Assembly: GCF_002288925.2 (NCBI RefSeq) | Contig: NW_022098024.1 | Location: 3,464,962-3,528,961 of the forward strand | DNA from: Delphinapterus leucas | Lineage: Eukaryota > Chordata > Mammalia > Artiodactyla > Monodontidae | Direction of reading: 5' to 3' | DNA length: 64,000 bases | Shown here: piece by piece, positions 34,517 through 45,167 of the stretch | Layout: every line of letters begins with the position of its first letter | Numbering within the stretch: the stretch's first letter is position 1 | Made by a program: the position numbers and the translations under genes | The notes under the pieces: model-generated | What the model saw: the letters and a program-made list of their open reading frames with translations, nothing else | The model's database searches: none | What the model was told of the DNA's origin: nothing

Positions 34517-34524
34517 AAACCACT

Positions 34525-35080
34525 CTTTTTTAATAGAACACAACCATCCATGTATATGCAATCAGACTAATGGGGAACTTCTAGGTTTGAGTAACTATTG
34601 TGGTATTCCCTCATGCTCTTTTCTTTTGTTGGACACATTGTGTTTCCTGTATTTTTTTCATTTCTCTCCTATAACTATTGCCACTAATTTCTAGGAAAAT
34701 ATGTCCATTACTATTGAATTTGTGGTAGGAACTCATAATAATTCCTTATTTCTTACTTCATTTTTTATTTTTCCCATTTTTTCTGCTATTATTATAAAGC
34801 TTTGTGATTTTGTTGAGTGTGAATTTTTTCTATATGATTACATTGGGGAGCATAAAAATATTAACATTACTTTTGTTTTTTCTGTAACAGTTGTTTATTT
34901 TGATGGCTCTAATATTAAGTGATCACCGTTTTAAATCATAAATCAGGAGTAATAGATGTGACTTGATCTCTAGTTGACTGTACAAATGAACCGTGAAAGT
35001 GATTCAGTGTGACTTCCAGATGGCCAAATTAGAGAACACTTTGAATTGCGACATAGTTGATGCCTCTGAAGGGAGCTGAT
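34525..35080. other. Unassigned stretch
   Basis: AT-rich and T-rich; no element named. Confidence 0.35.
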
Positions 35081-35084
35081 AAGC

Positions 35085-35624
35085 TGTTCTACACTCACTC
35101 CCTCTCTCCACTGTCTCTAGTCTTTTCAATGGACTCCAATTTGGCTTCCTCCCAAAATAATACACATAAGCAATTCTCAGTAAGGTCAAAAATCTATGTT
35201 TCTAAATCCAACATGCTTTTTTGAACTTATATTATGGGATCTTTCAATATCTGATACTACTGACCATACCTTCCTCCTTAAATCACACATTCCTCTGAAC
35301 AACTTGAGTTCTTCCTATTCCCCACATCGCTTCTTGTCTGTATTTCTTTGTGTTCCTATCCTCTTCTTCCCAGCCATTCAATGCTGAAATCCCCAAAGTT
35401 CCCAAAGTTTCTTCATAGGCCTAATTTCTTATTCTATATTCTTCCTGTAGGTGATTCAACTACCAGTGACATGCAGGTCACTCCCTATTTTGCATGTCAA
35501 ATCCAGACTCTCCTCTCAGCTCCCGGTGGATGTACACAACTGCCAGTTTCTAATCTCCTCTTGGATATTTGGTGGCCGCTCAAACTTAATATGCCCAAAG
35601 CCAACCTCAGAGACTTCCTGCAGG
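35085..35624 (+). mobile_element. LINE L2, left part (split by MLT1)
   Basis: Sense L2 coding-region landmarks: ACTCCAATTTGGCTTCCTCC, AATTCTCAGTAAGGTCAAAA, CTACTGACCATACCTTCCTC, AATCCAGACTCTCCTCTCAG, then CAAACTTAATATGCCCAAAG. The reading frame is long lost. The element is interrupted by an antisense LTR and continues at 36090. Confidence 0.8.
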
Positions 35625-36089
35625 TGTTAGTTATCTAACTCTGTGTAACCAATTACCTCAAAACTTGGAGGCTGAAAACAAATCAAACATTTACTTTCTC
35701 TCACAGTTTCTCTAAGTCAGGAATTTGGCAGTGGCTTGACTAGGTTATTTTGGCTTGGTATTCAGTCAGATGTTGCCCATGACTGCAGGCATTTAAGGCT
35801 TGATGAAAGATGGAAGATGAGCTTCTAAAGTACCTTATTCACAAGTCTGGCCAATCAGTACTGTCAGTTATCAGAAGGCCTCCCTTACTCTCCACACGGG
35901 CTTCTCCTGAGGGCTGCTGAAGTGTCTTCACAATATGATGGGTGGTCTCCCCAAGAGACCAACACAGGTGCTGCAATAACACCTCCACAGTATTCTCTCA
36001 GGTACTCAAGTCAGTCATGATTCAGAATGAGAGGGGGGTAATACCAGATAGTAAGGATTGTTGGGGGCCATCTTGGAACCTACAAGACA
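35625..36089 (-). mobile_element. MLT1-type LTR (ERVL-MaLR) inserted in L2
   Basis: Antisense LTR with TG...CA ends: TGTTAGTTATCTAACTCTGT, CACAGTTTCTCTAAGTCAGG, GGCTTCTCCTGAGGGCTGCT, and AACCTACAAGACA at the end. Its position exactly between two collinear L2 parts dates it after the L2. Target duplications are no longer obvious. Confidence 0.83.
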
Positions 36090-36825
36090 TAAGCCCTTTT
36101 ATTTTTTTCTAGGTTTTTAATGATAACAAATAGGCAAGCCAGAGATCTAGGAGTCACTCTTGACACCTCTCTCACCTTAATTCAAATATGTTTTGAATCC
36201 ACTGTTTTATCAAATCTACTGCTACCACCTTAACCATAGTGGGTCCAATTGCATATATTTTCATCTTATAATTGGTTTATTTGCACTGCAGTTCGAGTAA
36301 ACTTTTTAAAACACAAATTAATTTGTGTCATAATTTTGCTTAAAATATTTCCCTGGTTTCCTGTTGATCTTAGCTAAAGACCCTAACATGACTTTAATAT
36401 TACTTTCAAAATCCTATGTGGTTTGGCATCTAGTTACTTCTACAGCTATGGCTCATATGATATTTCCCTTTCTGTCTGTTATTAGACATACACTAAATTA
36501 TTCAGTTTCTTTGTCATGCCATTCTTCTGCACATGGGGATTTCGCTATCCTTCTAACTGGATAACTTTTTCCTTCTATCTTTTCTTAGTTAACTAATATC
36601 ATATTATTTTTTAATATCCTACTTCCTCAAAGAAAAGTTCCCAACCTCTCTGACTAGTTTAAATCTTTCTGTAATATGCTGCTATTTTATCGTGTACCTC
36701 ACATTCGTACTTCTTATTGGACTCTAATGCTACTTTCATTTTTATGGTTTTCTGTTAAGTACTTTACCTGTTTAGCTACATTAGTGTTCACTGTCTTAAG
36801 GCTTATCTGTCTTTGTAAACCTCTA
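36090..36825 (+). mobile_element. LINE L2, right part
   Basis: Resumes with ATCTAGGAGTCACTCTTGAC and ACCTCTCTCACC, then CAAATCTACTGCTACCACCT, CCCTGGTTTCCTGTTGATCT, a degraded CTGGATAACTTTTTCCTTCT and a T-rich 3' region. Together with 35085-35624 it covers a large part of the L2 3' half. Confidence 0.78.
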
Positions 36826-36829
36826 CTGA

Positions 36830-38125
36830 AGCAAAAGTCAATAGGAAGATGAGAATATTGTGAGTTCTTTTCTTCAGTTTGATAAAGCTGAATTTCAATA
36901 CACTAACAAATACTGAGTAGAAGCCCTGGCTGGTACTATGATGAATACAAAAAATGAGTTATGATGTCCACTTGGTTACAAAAAGGTTAACATAAAAATG
37001 GAAGAATCAGGCTTAGGTAAATATGTCAAGGTACAGGGAGATTGTATTATGAGTGAGAGAAACTAGAATATCTCCCCTGTATTCTAGTCATAAAATTCTA
37101 GAAGCTCATGGTAGTTAATTCAACTTTTTTTGTCTTTGGCTATATTTGTACAATACCATGTTAATATTTTTGGATTATTTAGACATTTGGTAACAACTAT
37201 TAAAAAATGAAAATTATAGCCTGCCAACCCACAGCCAAAATAATCATCATAGCTATATTAATATTTGATCTGGTGAACTAATTAGTTAACTCAAGGTAGC
37301 AAAATAATCTTATGAAGACACTGAACTCAAACACTTAAGCACCTGATATATGTAAAACATCAGGTCATGCGTTGAGCTGCATAAAAGACCATATGATATG
37401 TTCATTCAAGTTGCTTAGTTTATTTACAAATATAAATTGAACATAACTAACTGTAATATAAGTTAAATTGTGGAAAGTGTCCTAATATGACATAGGGTGT
37501 CTCCTTTAAGTTCAAGAACATTTTCTAGGAAGTTTGGGATTGTCAGGCTCTTCACTTGCCTTCTCCCATCTTATCAATTCAACAATTCTACCATTTCCAT
37601 TATACAAACACAAACCAGAAAAAAAAAATTTGTCTCAGTTAATCAGGTGTTCACTTTTATTAAAACGTCACAGAAACTGTTGTGACAAGAAAGTCACAGA
37701 GTGATATCTGACCCTGTAATCCTTAGCCCCAAATTTCTAGAGACAAGTTAAACACTCTGCTGGAAGCCTGCAGTTGTGTGAATTTTCACAGGCAACCTCT
37801 TGACCCATCTCCCCAGGCCAAAAACATCTCCAGCCTCGCAGAGTACCTTCTTGCACTTAGTGACTATCATGAAACTTATACTTACTTCCTCCTTTATCCC
37901 ACATAGAAGAAATTGCTAGAATATTATAGAAATAAAATTCATTCACATCTTTTAAACTATGGTAGATTTTTAAGTTTCTGATTGTTGTCATTATATTTAT
38001 ACTTATTTATATTTGTATGGTGAGTGCTAGCTGCCTTGTGAAACATGATTAAGAGGGTTCTTTCCCAAACATAAGTTTAATCAGAAAAATGAACAAAACA
38101 TAGTGGAAGAAAAAAGGGGGGGCCA
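36830..38125. other. Unassigned stretch
   Basis: AT-rich; a GC-richer patch near 37700-37860 has no frame or family that I recognise. Confidence 0.35.
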
Positions 38126-38129
38126 CAAG

Positions 38130-38300
38130 AGGAATTGAGGGGCAAGGTGAAGTGACTGATGTGATTTCAAGTGGATTCAGAAAAGCTACCTGAAAGAGAT
38201 GGTATGGGAGTATTAAGAATGGGTTATTCTACGGAACACAGACATACATGGAAGAAGGTGTTCCAGGCACCAGGGCTATCATGAACAGAGCACTGAGTTA
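38130..38300 (-). mobile_element. Possible LINE L2 fragment
   Basis: AGAAGGTGTTCCAGGCACCA followed by GAACAGAGCACTGAG resembles the antisense L2 segment that reads as TTCCCTCTGCCTGGAACG in sense. Strongly diverged. Confidence 0.45.
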
Positions 38301-38613
38301 AGAAAGTGCCAGGAACATTTGGAAAACAGTATTAGCCTCAACTTGGTGACCCTAGAGTATTCTATATATGGCACTGTAAAATCAGAGACAGTGCTGTAAA
38401 TATAAGTTATTGCTATATCATGCCATGTGTAAAGAAATGGATTTTTTCTGAAGGCACATTTCATTATGAGTACATAGCCTTGGAACCTGTATACCTCTGA
38501 ATACAAATAGTATCAAAAATTTTGTAAGCAAATCTGTTGGTTAGCATACATCCTTTAGAAATTTAACAATATAAAATTAGATATTCTTACTTCATTTAAA
38601 AAAATGTTTGTAG

Positions 38614-38818
38614 GGCTTCCCTGGTGGCACAGTGGTTGAGAGTCCGCCTGCCTATGCAGGGGACGTGGGTTCGTGCCCCGGTCCGGGAAGATCCCACGTG
38701 CCGCGGAGCGGCTGGGCATGTGAGCCATGGCCGCTGAACCTGCGAGTCCGGAGCCTGTGCTCCGCAACGGGAGAGGCCACAACAGTGAGAGGCCCGCGTA
38801 CCGGAAAAAATAAAAATA
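38614..38818 (+). mobile_element. CHR SINE, short subfamily, full length
   Basis: The only plus-strand CHR copy. The head GGCTTCCCTGGTGGCACAGT contains an A-box-like TGGCACAGTGG (38625-38635), and a B-box-like GGTTCGTGCC lies at 38668-38677; these are the internal RNA polymerase III promoter elements of tRNA-derived SINEs. The body ends GGCCCGCGTACCGG before an A-rich tail with TAAAAATAAAA. AAAATGTTTGTAG is duplicated exactly at 38601-38613 and 38819-38831. Being complete with both boxes, it is the copy most likely to have been transcribable. Confidence 0.95.
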
Positions 38819-38834
38819 AAAATGTTTGTAGAAC

Positions 38835-39185
38835 TTAAGCTAACCCTCACAAGAAATCAATTTGTTCTTATATTTAGACTAAATATACTCTGGTTTCTAC
38901 CTTGTTGTTAAGAGCAGAGTAGAAGGAGGCACTAGATTAAAGAATGCTTGTTTAAAGTCTGTCAACATCTCTTCTTCAATTTGTCGATCCCTCCTCAGCA
39001 TAAACTAAGAGCCCCATTTGTCTTCTCACAACTCTCAGAACTTCTTAGAACTGTTTAATCACATATTATATGATTCTAGTGGGTTATAACAGTTAATGCT
39101 AAAATTAGTCTTTTGTGCTATCCAAAATGTTATTTCTCTAAGCAAAAGGTAACTTGTTTTATCTTGGTTGTATCAAAGTGAGCCA
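38835..39185. other. Unassigned stretch
   Basis: No recognisable element. Confidence 0.35.
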
Positions 39186-39189
39186 GAGC

Positions 39190-39640
39190 TGAACACTAGT
39201 TAAAGTGGTAGAAACAGCTTTTATTCAGGAAGTACTAAAATAGAGGAAATGAGACCCCAGTATAGAAGCGGGCTCAATTCTGAACACAAGGAAAAGTGTG
39301 AATTTATAGTCAAGGAGCTGGGTGGAGGGGTCAGTGGATGAAAAATTACTGGGAGGAAGCATCAGGGGTAGAGTGGGTTCTAGCTAAAGGGACTTTACAG
39401 GATTCTCTCTGAAAACAGGCCAGGGTGAACTGTAGGGATAAAATTTGATCAGATATTGAGGGAGATCAGATATCCAGGGTGGGATTTCTTGCTAAAGTGA
39501 CCTTTGGGTAATGTAAAGAGGAACACAGAATTCCCCAGGAGAATAGGATTCAGAGGAGACTGACAAAGCTTGGTCAGGGAGGTAATCTTGTCATTTGAAA
39601 CATACACATCTAAGCCGAATGCAGAATACTAAGGAAAGAT
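39190..39640 (-). mobile_element. Probable LTR fragment, family not identified
   Basis: On the minus strand a polyadenylation-like CTGAATAAAAGC sits at 39217-39228, preceded by G/A- and pyrimidine-alternating sequence with a composition unlike its AT-rich surroundings. The layout resembles an old LTR in antisense orientation, but neither terminus is certain and no internal retroviral region is attached. Confidence 0.35.
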
Positions 39641-39644
39641 TGAC

Positions 39645-40785
39645 AGTACTTTGCTAAAATCTCAAGAAAACCGCAAATGCCACTGTGAGCATTCAGTGAT
39701 ATCAAATGTTATACATTCATCCTTGGTTTATCTTTAGATATTTTTATGGACATTTTTTTCCTGCCTTTCTGAAAGGTTCTATGAGTCTTAAGTAATTAAA
39801 AGCTGATTAATCATATTTGTAGTACCTCATTTGGTTGATATTTTTTTCTCTGCTGAAATGAATTCTACCTTTAACTAATGGATGATGGTGTTGATATCAG
39901 AGGACATTTTAATCACTGTGCTCTGATGATAGATGGTCATTCCATTTAATCAAATGTTATTTGACAGAGTATTGTCTTTGGGGTTTGCTCAGGTAGTGAT
40001 TCAGAGATGGGCAGCATGTGGTGGGGTAGAGGAAACACTGTAAGTTTCTTTAATAATATGGTTAGGCCATGACGTGAAAAACAAGACTGAATCTTAGAAA
40101 ATTTCCAAACCTGCATTTACTATTAGTAAAGTGAACTATGATTTTTTTAAAAATCCTATGAGAAATACTTAAACATTAAATGCTGAATAGCTTTCAAACC
40201 ATATTTATATTTTTTTCTTTAATTGAAATTCAACCATATGCTAGGAGAATGGTCAGCATCTTATGCATTCATCTCTTTTGTCATCTAGATAGTTTCTATA
40301 TGTTTTAAAATATGTATTTATTATATATTAAATTCCTGCTGTATAAATCTTTGTCTTGAAGACTAAAGATTTTATATCATACATGGTATACAATTTGCTG
40401 AATAGCTCTTGCTTCAAATTTAAGAGTGCTTTAAAATATTTTTTTCATATCTAAAGAGAGAGGTACTACCATGTTTAAAATAACTGTGCGGCTTGTTTGA
40501 CATAGTAGAGTAAAAACACAGTTCAGAACTTCCAAAATCGAAAAAATAAATGAGCAAAAAGCACCAACAGTACTAAATCAGTAGCTAACAGAAGAAAGAG
40601 TGATGTCATACAAAAGATAAATAATCTTTAAAGTTTGGCTTGATGCATCCAAGTGAAATACGTAGGAGCAGAGCCTAAGCTTATACCTTCTTCCAGAAAT
40701 CTTCAGGGACCCATGCTAAACCAGGATAGCAAAATCTCTGGCCATAAAGGAAAAGGATTTGTCACTGTACAAGTTATTCCTTGAG
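39645..40785. other. Unassigned stretch
   Basis: AT-rich; no exon or named repeat. Confidence 0.4.
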
Positions 40786-40787
40786 AC

Positions 40788-41235
40788 AACAGTGCTGTGT
40801 AAACAGGCACCTCAAAACTCAAACATAGAACAGATAGTCATTTATTCTGATAATGCTTCTGCAGTTCAGTGATTTAGGGGTGTGGCTGTGTGGCTCATCT
40901 GGTGCTGGAACACTCACATATCAGGCATCCAGTCGACTGTAGTCTGGACAAAAGGGAATGGAGACAATGGTGCCTGTGATTCTTGCTTTCCAGCACATTA
41001 GCCCAGGCATGTTCTCATGGTAATGACAGATGGAATAAGCCCAATCACCCAAAGCTCATGCGTGGAGCAGGATTTGAGAGCCTGGGGGGAAAATGACAAA
41101 GCTATTACTTGAGTTACGGTTACCAGTATTGCAGTGGTCACTAAGTCAGACTGAGAGAGTACAATCAAATTGCATGGCAATAAGGGATGCCTGGGGAGTG
41201 GTGAAATATTGATAGTATAGCTATTAACTCAGTTA
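40788..41235 (-). mobile_element. MLT1-type LTR (ERVL-MaLR)
   Basis: Antisense landmarks: GTGCTGTGTAAACAGGCACC, TTCTGCAGTTCAGTGATTTA, TGTGGCTCATCTGGTGCTGG, TAGCCCAGGCATGTTCTCAT, then AAATTGCATGGCAATAAGGG and GGGGAGTGGTGAAATATTG near the far end. More diverged than the copy at 20494. Confidence 0.65.
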
Positions 41236-41239
41236 GCTG

Positions 41240-41655
41240 AATCCTCTACCAAGTGTCCAGAAACTTGTTAGAACATACTTAGCAGAATCACAATGAAGCC
41301 GTAGTGGAAGGCTTGACTTTCTCACTGCCCATTTTCCCTGCCCTGTTCTGTGAGGTACAGAGAAACTGGTAGAATTTAACATCTGGCACCTCACATTGTA
41401 ATGCCCTGAGGAAGATACATACATCTTAGATAAAGTGTGAACAGAGTAAAGAAAAATCCACTGAGCATTATATCAGTGAAAAGAGAAGAACTAGACATGA
41501 CTGTGTTCATTCAGTGTGATCATGAATTAACAGCATGAATTGAAAGCCTAGGTTGCAAGGGAAAGGGAGGAATGGCATCTTTAGAATTAAAAAAAGAAAG
41601 AAAACTAAGAAAATATTTGGAAAAGAAATGTTAAGAATACACAGTTGAAGAGAAT
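41240..41655. other. Unassigned stretch
   Basis: No recognisable element. Confidence 0.35.
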
Positions 41656-41659
41656 ATAA

Positions 41660-42565
41660 AGCAATAAAATGAAGACCGTCTTTATTTGGATTATTTACAG
41701 TATGGGGCTATAATGAATAAAGCTGCTATGACTTAAACACAAGTTTTATACAGCCATATGTTTTCAATTCTTTGGATGAATGCTTAGGAGTGGGATCTCT
41801 GTATCATATGTTAAATGTACGTTTCCCTTTGTAAACAAAAACTGTCAATTGTATTTAAAATTGTCTGTGTCATTTTGTATTCCAACTAGCAATATACGAG
41901 AATGAGAGTCCTAATTGCTATATATTTTTACCAGCACTTGGTATTGTCAATCTTTTTTACTTTTACCATTCTAATGAGTATAGATTTAATATGAATTTTA
42001 CTAAAGATTAAGGACGTTGAACATATTTCATTTGCTTGTTTGCCATCTTAATATATTCTTTAGTAGCATATACATAAATATTTTTCCTATATCTTAAAAT
42101 TGGGCTCTTCATCTTATAGAGAGTTGTAGGATCTTTTTATATATTCTGGATACAACTCTTTAACAAATACATGATATGTTGTGAATGATCTCTTCTAGTC
42201 TGGGGTTTTTTTCTCTTTCATTTTCAAAATAGTGTCTTTCAAATGGGAAAAATATATATATTTAATCTTTAGGAAGTCTAACTTAGTGGGGTTTTTTGTT
42301 TGTTTCCTGTATTTGTGTACTAACAAAGCTTCACCTATCAGAGATCACCAATATTTTCTAAACAATTGATACTTGCAGCTCTTACATTTAGGTCTGTTAT
42401 CCATCTCATATGCATATTTGTTGTATATGTTGTAAGGCTCATTTTTCCCATTGAACTATCCAATTATTCAACACCATTTTTTGAAAAGACTATTTTTCCC
42501 CCATTGAATTCCTTGGCATCCTTGTCAAAAGTCATTTTGTACTGTATATAATCACTGCACTCTAG
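41660..42565 (-). pseudogene. LINE-1 ORF2 relic (antisense)
   Basis: The plus strand reads as the complement of the L1 ORF2 3' half: AATGAATAAAGCTGCTATGA, TTGGATGAATGCTTAGGAGT, TATATTCTGGATACAACTCT, TTACATTTAGGTCTGTTATC, and TTTTTTGAAAAGACTATTTT then CCATTGAATTCCTTGGCATC. ORF2 encodes the endonuclease/reverse transcriptase of L1. Here it is an old fragment with many stops and frameshifts and no intact domain. No 3' UTR or tail is attached on the left, so both ends were lost. Confidence 0.88.
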
Positions 42566-42569
42566 ATGG

Positions 42570-42950
42570 TAAATTTGTTATTTAATCAGGGTACAGATTA
42601 ACACTTCTGAAAGTACTTTATATGTATACTGTGACTGAACAGATAAGTAAATAAATTATAGATAATGGGAGCCATATTTCTCAATGTCTTAGAAAAAATT
42701 ACAAATAAGTAAGTAGAGAGGCTAAACCGAATCCTATTGTGCTGATTAGATTAGGGGGTTATCAGTATAAATGCATGCTTATTTTTATTAATACACATGC
42801 AGATATAGAAATAATTACAGATACATACATATATTTTCTAGCTCTGTCCACTGAGAGAGCCTAGAGGTAGTGACATCTCAGTAGCAATGAGCATATATAG
42901 CATTCATTTATTACTTTCTAAATACCATTTTACAATAAAAGGAACCTTGG
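42570..42950. other. Unassigned stretch
   Basis: AT-rich; no recognisable element. Confidence 0.35.
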
Positions 42951-42954
42951 CTCC

Positions 42955-44050
42955 CTGGAGGAATGGCTGATTCTAGGGCTGGAGCAGAGAAAATATAATA
43001 TGATCTTGGGGCACCTCACAAGTGTAAAAAATAAGGCAGTGCTAAAAAAAAGAAAGAAAACGTATAAAGACATGTTAAAAGAAAATAAAATTTCCCAGTG
43101 GCTGAAGATGGAACAATTTGAGCAATAAAATAGACAACAATAGTATTGGTTATAACCAAAGAAAAAATTAATACCATGAGTCCATATTGATAAAAATAAA
43201 ATATTAAATAAAGAAGAGGCATGGAAAAATATTTCTTAGAAAAAAATTCCAAGTAATACGAATGATACATGTAAAAATCAAAATTATGAGAGGAACAGAA
43301 CATAGTAATAATTGCTATAGGCAAGTTTCACAGAAAAAAATGCTAAAATTAGTGGGTGAAATTGTAAAGAGAAATGGGATATTTGCATGACCTCACATTA
43401 TCTCCTCCAGAATTTACTAACTACTATGGTGCTCTTTACATATGATTTGAAATTATTTGATACTCCTCTTTCCCATGAGTGTGGTCTGGACCTACAGGCT
43501 TGCTTCTAACAAGTAGAATAAGGGAAGGAAAAATAGTAACTGTTTTGGAAAATACAACTTTAACCAAGTGATTAATTCTAGTATTACCAGTAATAAATCA
43601 TGTTGATACATATTCCCTGATATAATGCTATGAGTGTTATTCTTCATCTCTGTATTATACTTCCTGAAATTCATAAATCTATTCTAACCATGAGAAAACA
43701 TCAGAGAAATCCAAATGGAGGGATATCCTACAAAATAACTGATCAGTAGTATTTGAAATTCTCAAGGTTATAAAAAAAAAGCAAGGAGAGACTGAGAAAC
43801 TGTTACAGATTAGAGGGGATAATGGAGGCATGGGGACTAAATTCAATGTGATATTGTGAATTGTATCATTAGAAAGTTAAAAGGACATTGGTGGAAAAAT
43901 CTGTTGAAATCTGTTTGAAGTCTGCAGTTTAGTTGACACCGTTGTACCAATGTTAATTTGTTATTTTTGATAAATGCCCCATGGCTATGTAAAATATGAA
44001 TTTAGGGGAATTTGGGTGAAGAGTATATGAGAACTCTCTTTAACATAGGT
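42955..44050 (+). mobile_element. Old LINE-1 3' UTR (L1M-type)
   Basis: Sense order of an old L1 3' UTR: CATGAGTCCATATTGATAAA, GGACCTACAGGCTTGCTTCT, GGAGGGATATCCTACAAAAT, GAGAAACTGTTACAGATTAG, CCAATGTTAATTTGTTATTT, TTTGGGTGAAGAGTATATGA and GAACTCTCTT. The last ~50 bases before the poly-A expected for this family are missing, where another old L1 begins. Confidence 0.78.
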
Positions 44051-44164
44051 AAGTTTGGTAGATTGGACACATCAAAGGTGATTCTTGAACTGAAAGTACC
44101 AAACTGAAATTCAAAAGGAAAACATACAGAATATTTTTCAAAGAGTGTAAGAGACATGTGGGGT

Positions 44165-44830
44165 GCAATAAAAGTTTTTTAAATGATTGAATTTTTAATT
44201 CCAGAAAGAAAGTAGAGAGAGAATGGGACTGATGTAATATTTGATGTGATACTTTTGAGAGGTTTTCCAAAAATGGTAAAAAACATCATTCTGTAGAGTC
44301 AAGAAACACTGTGAATATCAAGCAGAATAAATACAATGGAAACCATACCCAGAAACTCCAGAGCCAGTGTGCTTAAAACTAAAAGTAAAGAGAAAAATTT
44401 TCAAAACATTCTGGAGTTGAGTGGGAGGGAGCAAAATAACATAAAAGCACAGCAATGAGACTCAACAGAAATGGTAAAAAGCACAAAAAAGGAATGATAG
44501 GTGAAGAGAAAGAGCAAGAGAAGAAATTGCCAACCTAGAATTCTATACCCAGTGAATATGTTCTTCAAAACTGAGGGCAACACTATTTTTTTTTTTTTAG
44601 ACAAGATAAAACAGACATTTTGGCACTGGCATGCCTCCATTACATTAAATCCAAAAGGAGGTTTTTCAGCCATGTGTGTGCTAGAGGAAAAAAAATGATA
44701 GAAAGGATAATTATATGAATTAACATAAATAAATGTTGACTATAGCAAGCAAAGTTAGTAATGTGTCATAATGTTTAAAATGGATCTAGATTGAAAATGC
44801 ATGATAACAGTAATGTAAAAGGTAGCATCA
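44165..44830 (+). mobile_element. Old LINE-1 (L1M-type), inter-ORF region, left part
   Basis: Matches L1 sequence upstream of ORF2 in sense orientation: TATCAAGCAGAATAAATACA, AAGTAAAGAGAAAAATTTTC, AACCTAGAATTCTATACCCA, then AACTGAGGGCAACACTATTT. It breaks at about 44830, where an independent L1 3' end is inserted, and resumes at about 45168. Confidence 0.75.
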
Positions 44831-45167
44831 AGGTTTCAAATTGAGGAAGAGTGCTGTTTCATGGGTATGAAGTTTAATTATGCAAGATGAACAATTCTAG
44901 AAATCTGTTATACAACATAATACCTATAGTTAACAAATACGGTATTGTATGCTTAAAATTTTGTTAAGAGGGCAGATCTCATGTTAAGCATTCTTACTAG
45001 AAAAAAAAAAACATAAGAAAACTTCTGGAGGTGATGAATAGATTTATTACCTTGATTGTGGTGATAGTAGCATGGGTATATACATATGTCCAAATTAATC
45101 AAATTGTGTGCATTATATGTGCAGTTTTTTGGTATATCAATTATACCTCAATAAATGATTCTAGCAG
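44831..45167 (+). mobile_element. LINE-1 3' end (L1MA/MB-type) inside older L1
   Basis: Characteristic 3' UTR: TGCAAGATGAACAATTCTAG, GCAGATCTCATGTTAAGCAT, TTACCTTGATTGTGGTGATA, ATTATATGTGCAGTTTTTTG and ATTATACCTCAATAAATG at the end. It lies between two collinear parts of an older L1, so it inserted later, in the same orientation. Confidence 0.83.

Noticed and set aside
38614..38700. A functional tRNA gene in the SINE head
   Set aside because: The A- and B-box-like elements are part of the tRNA-derived SINE; the cloverleaf arms and discriminator end are not preserved.
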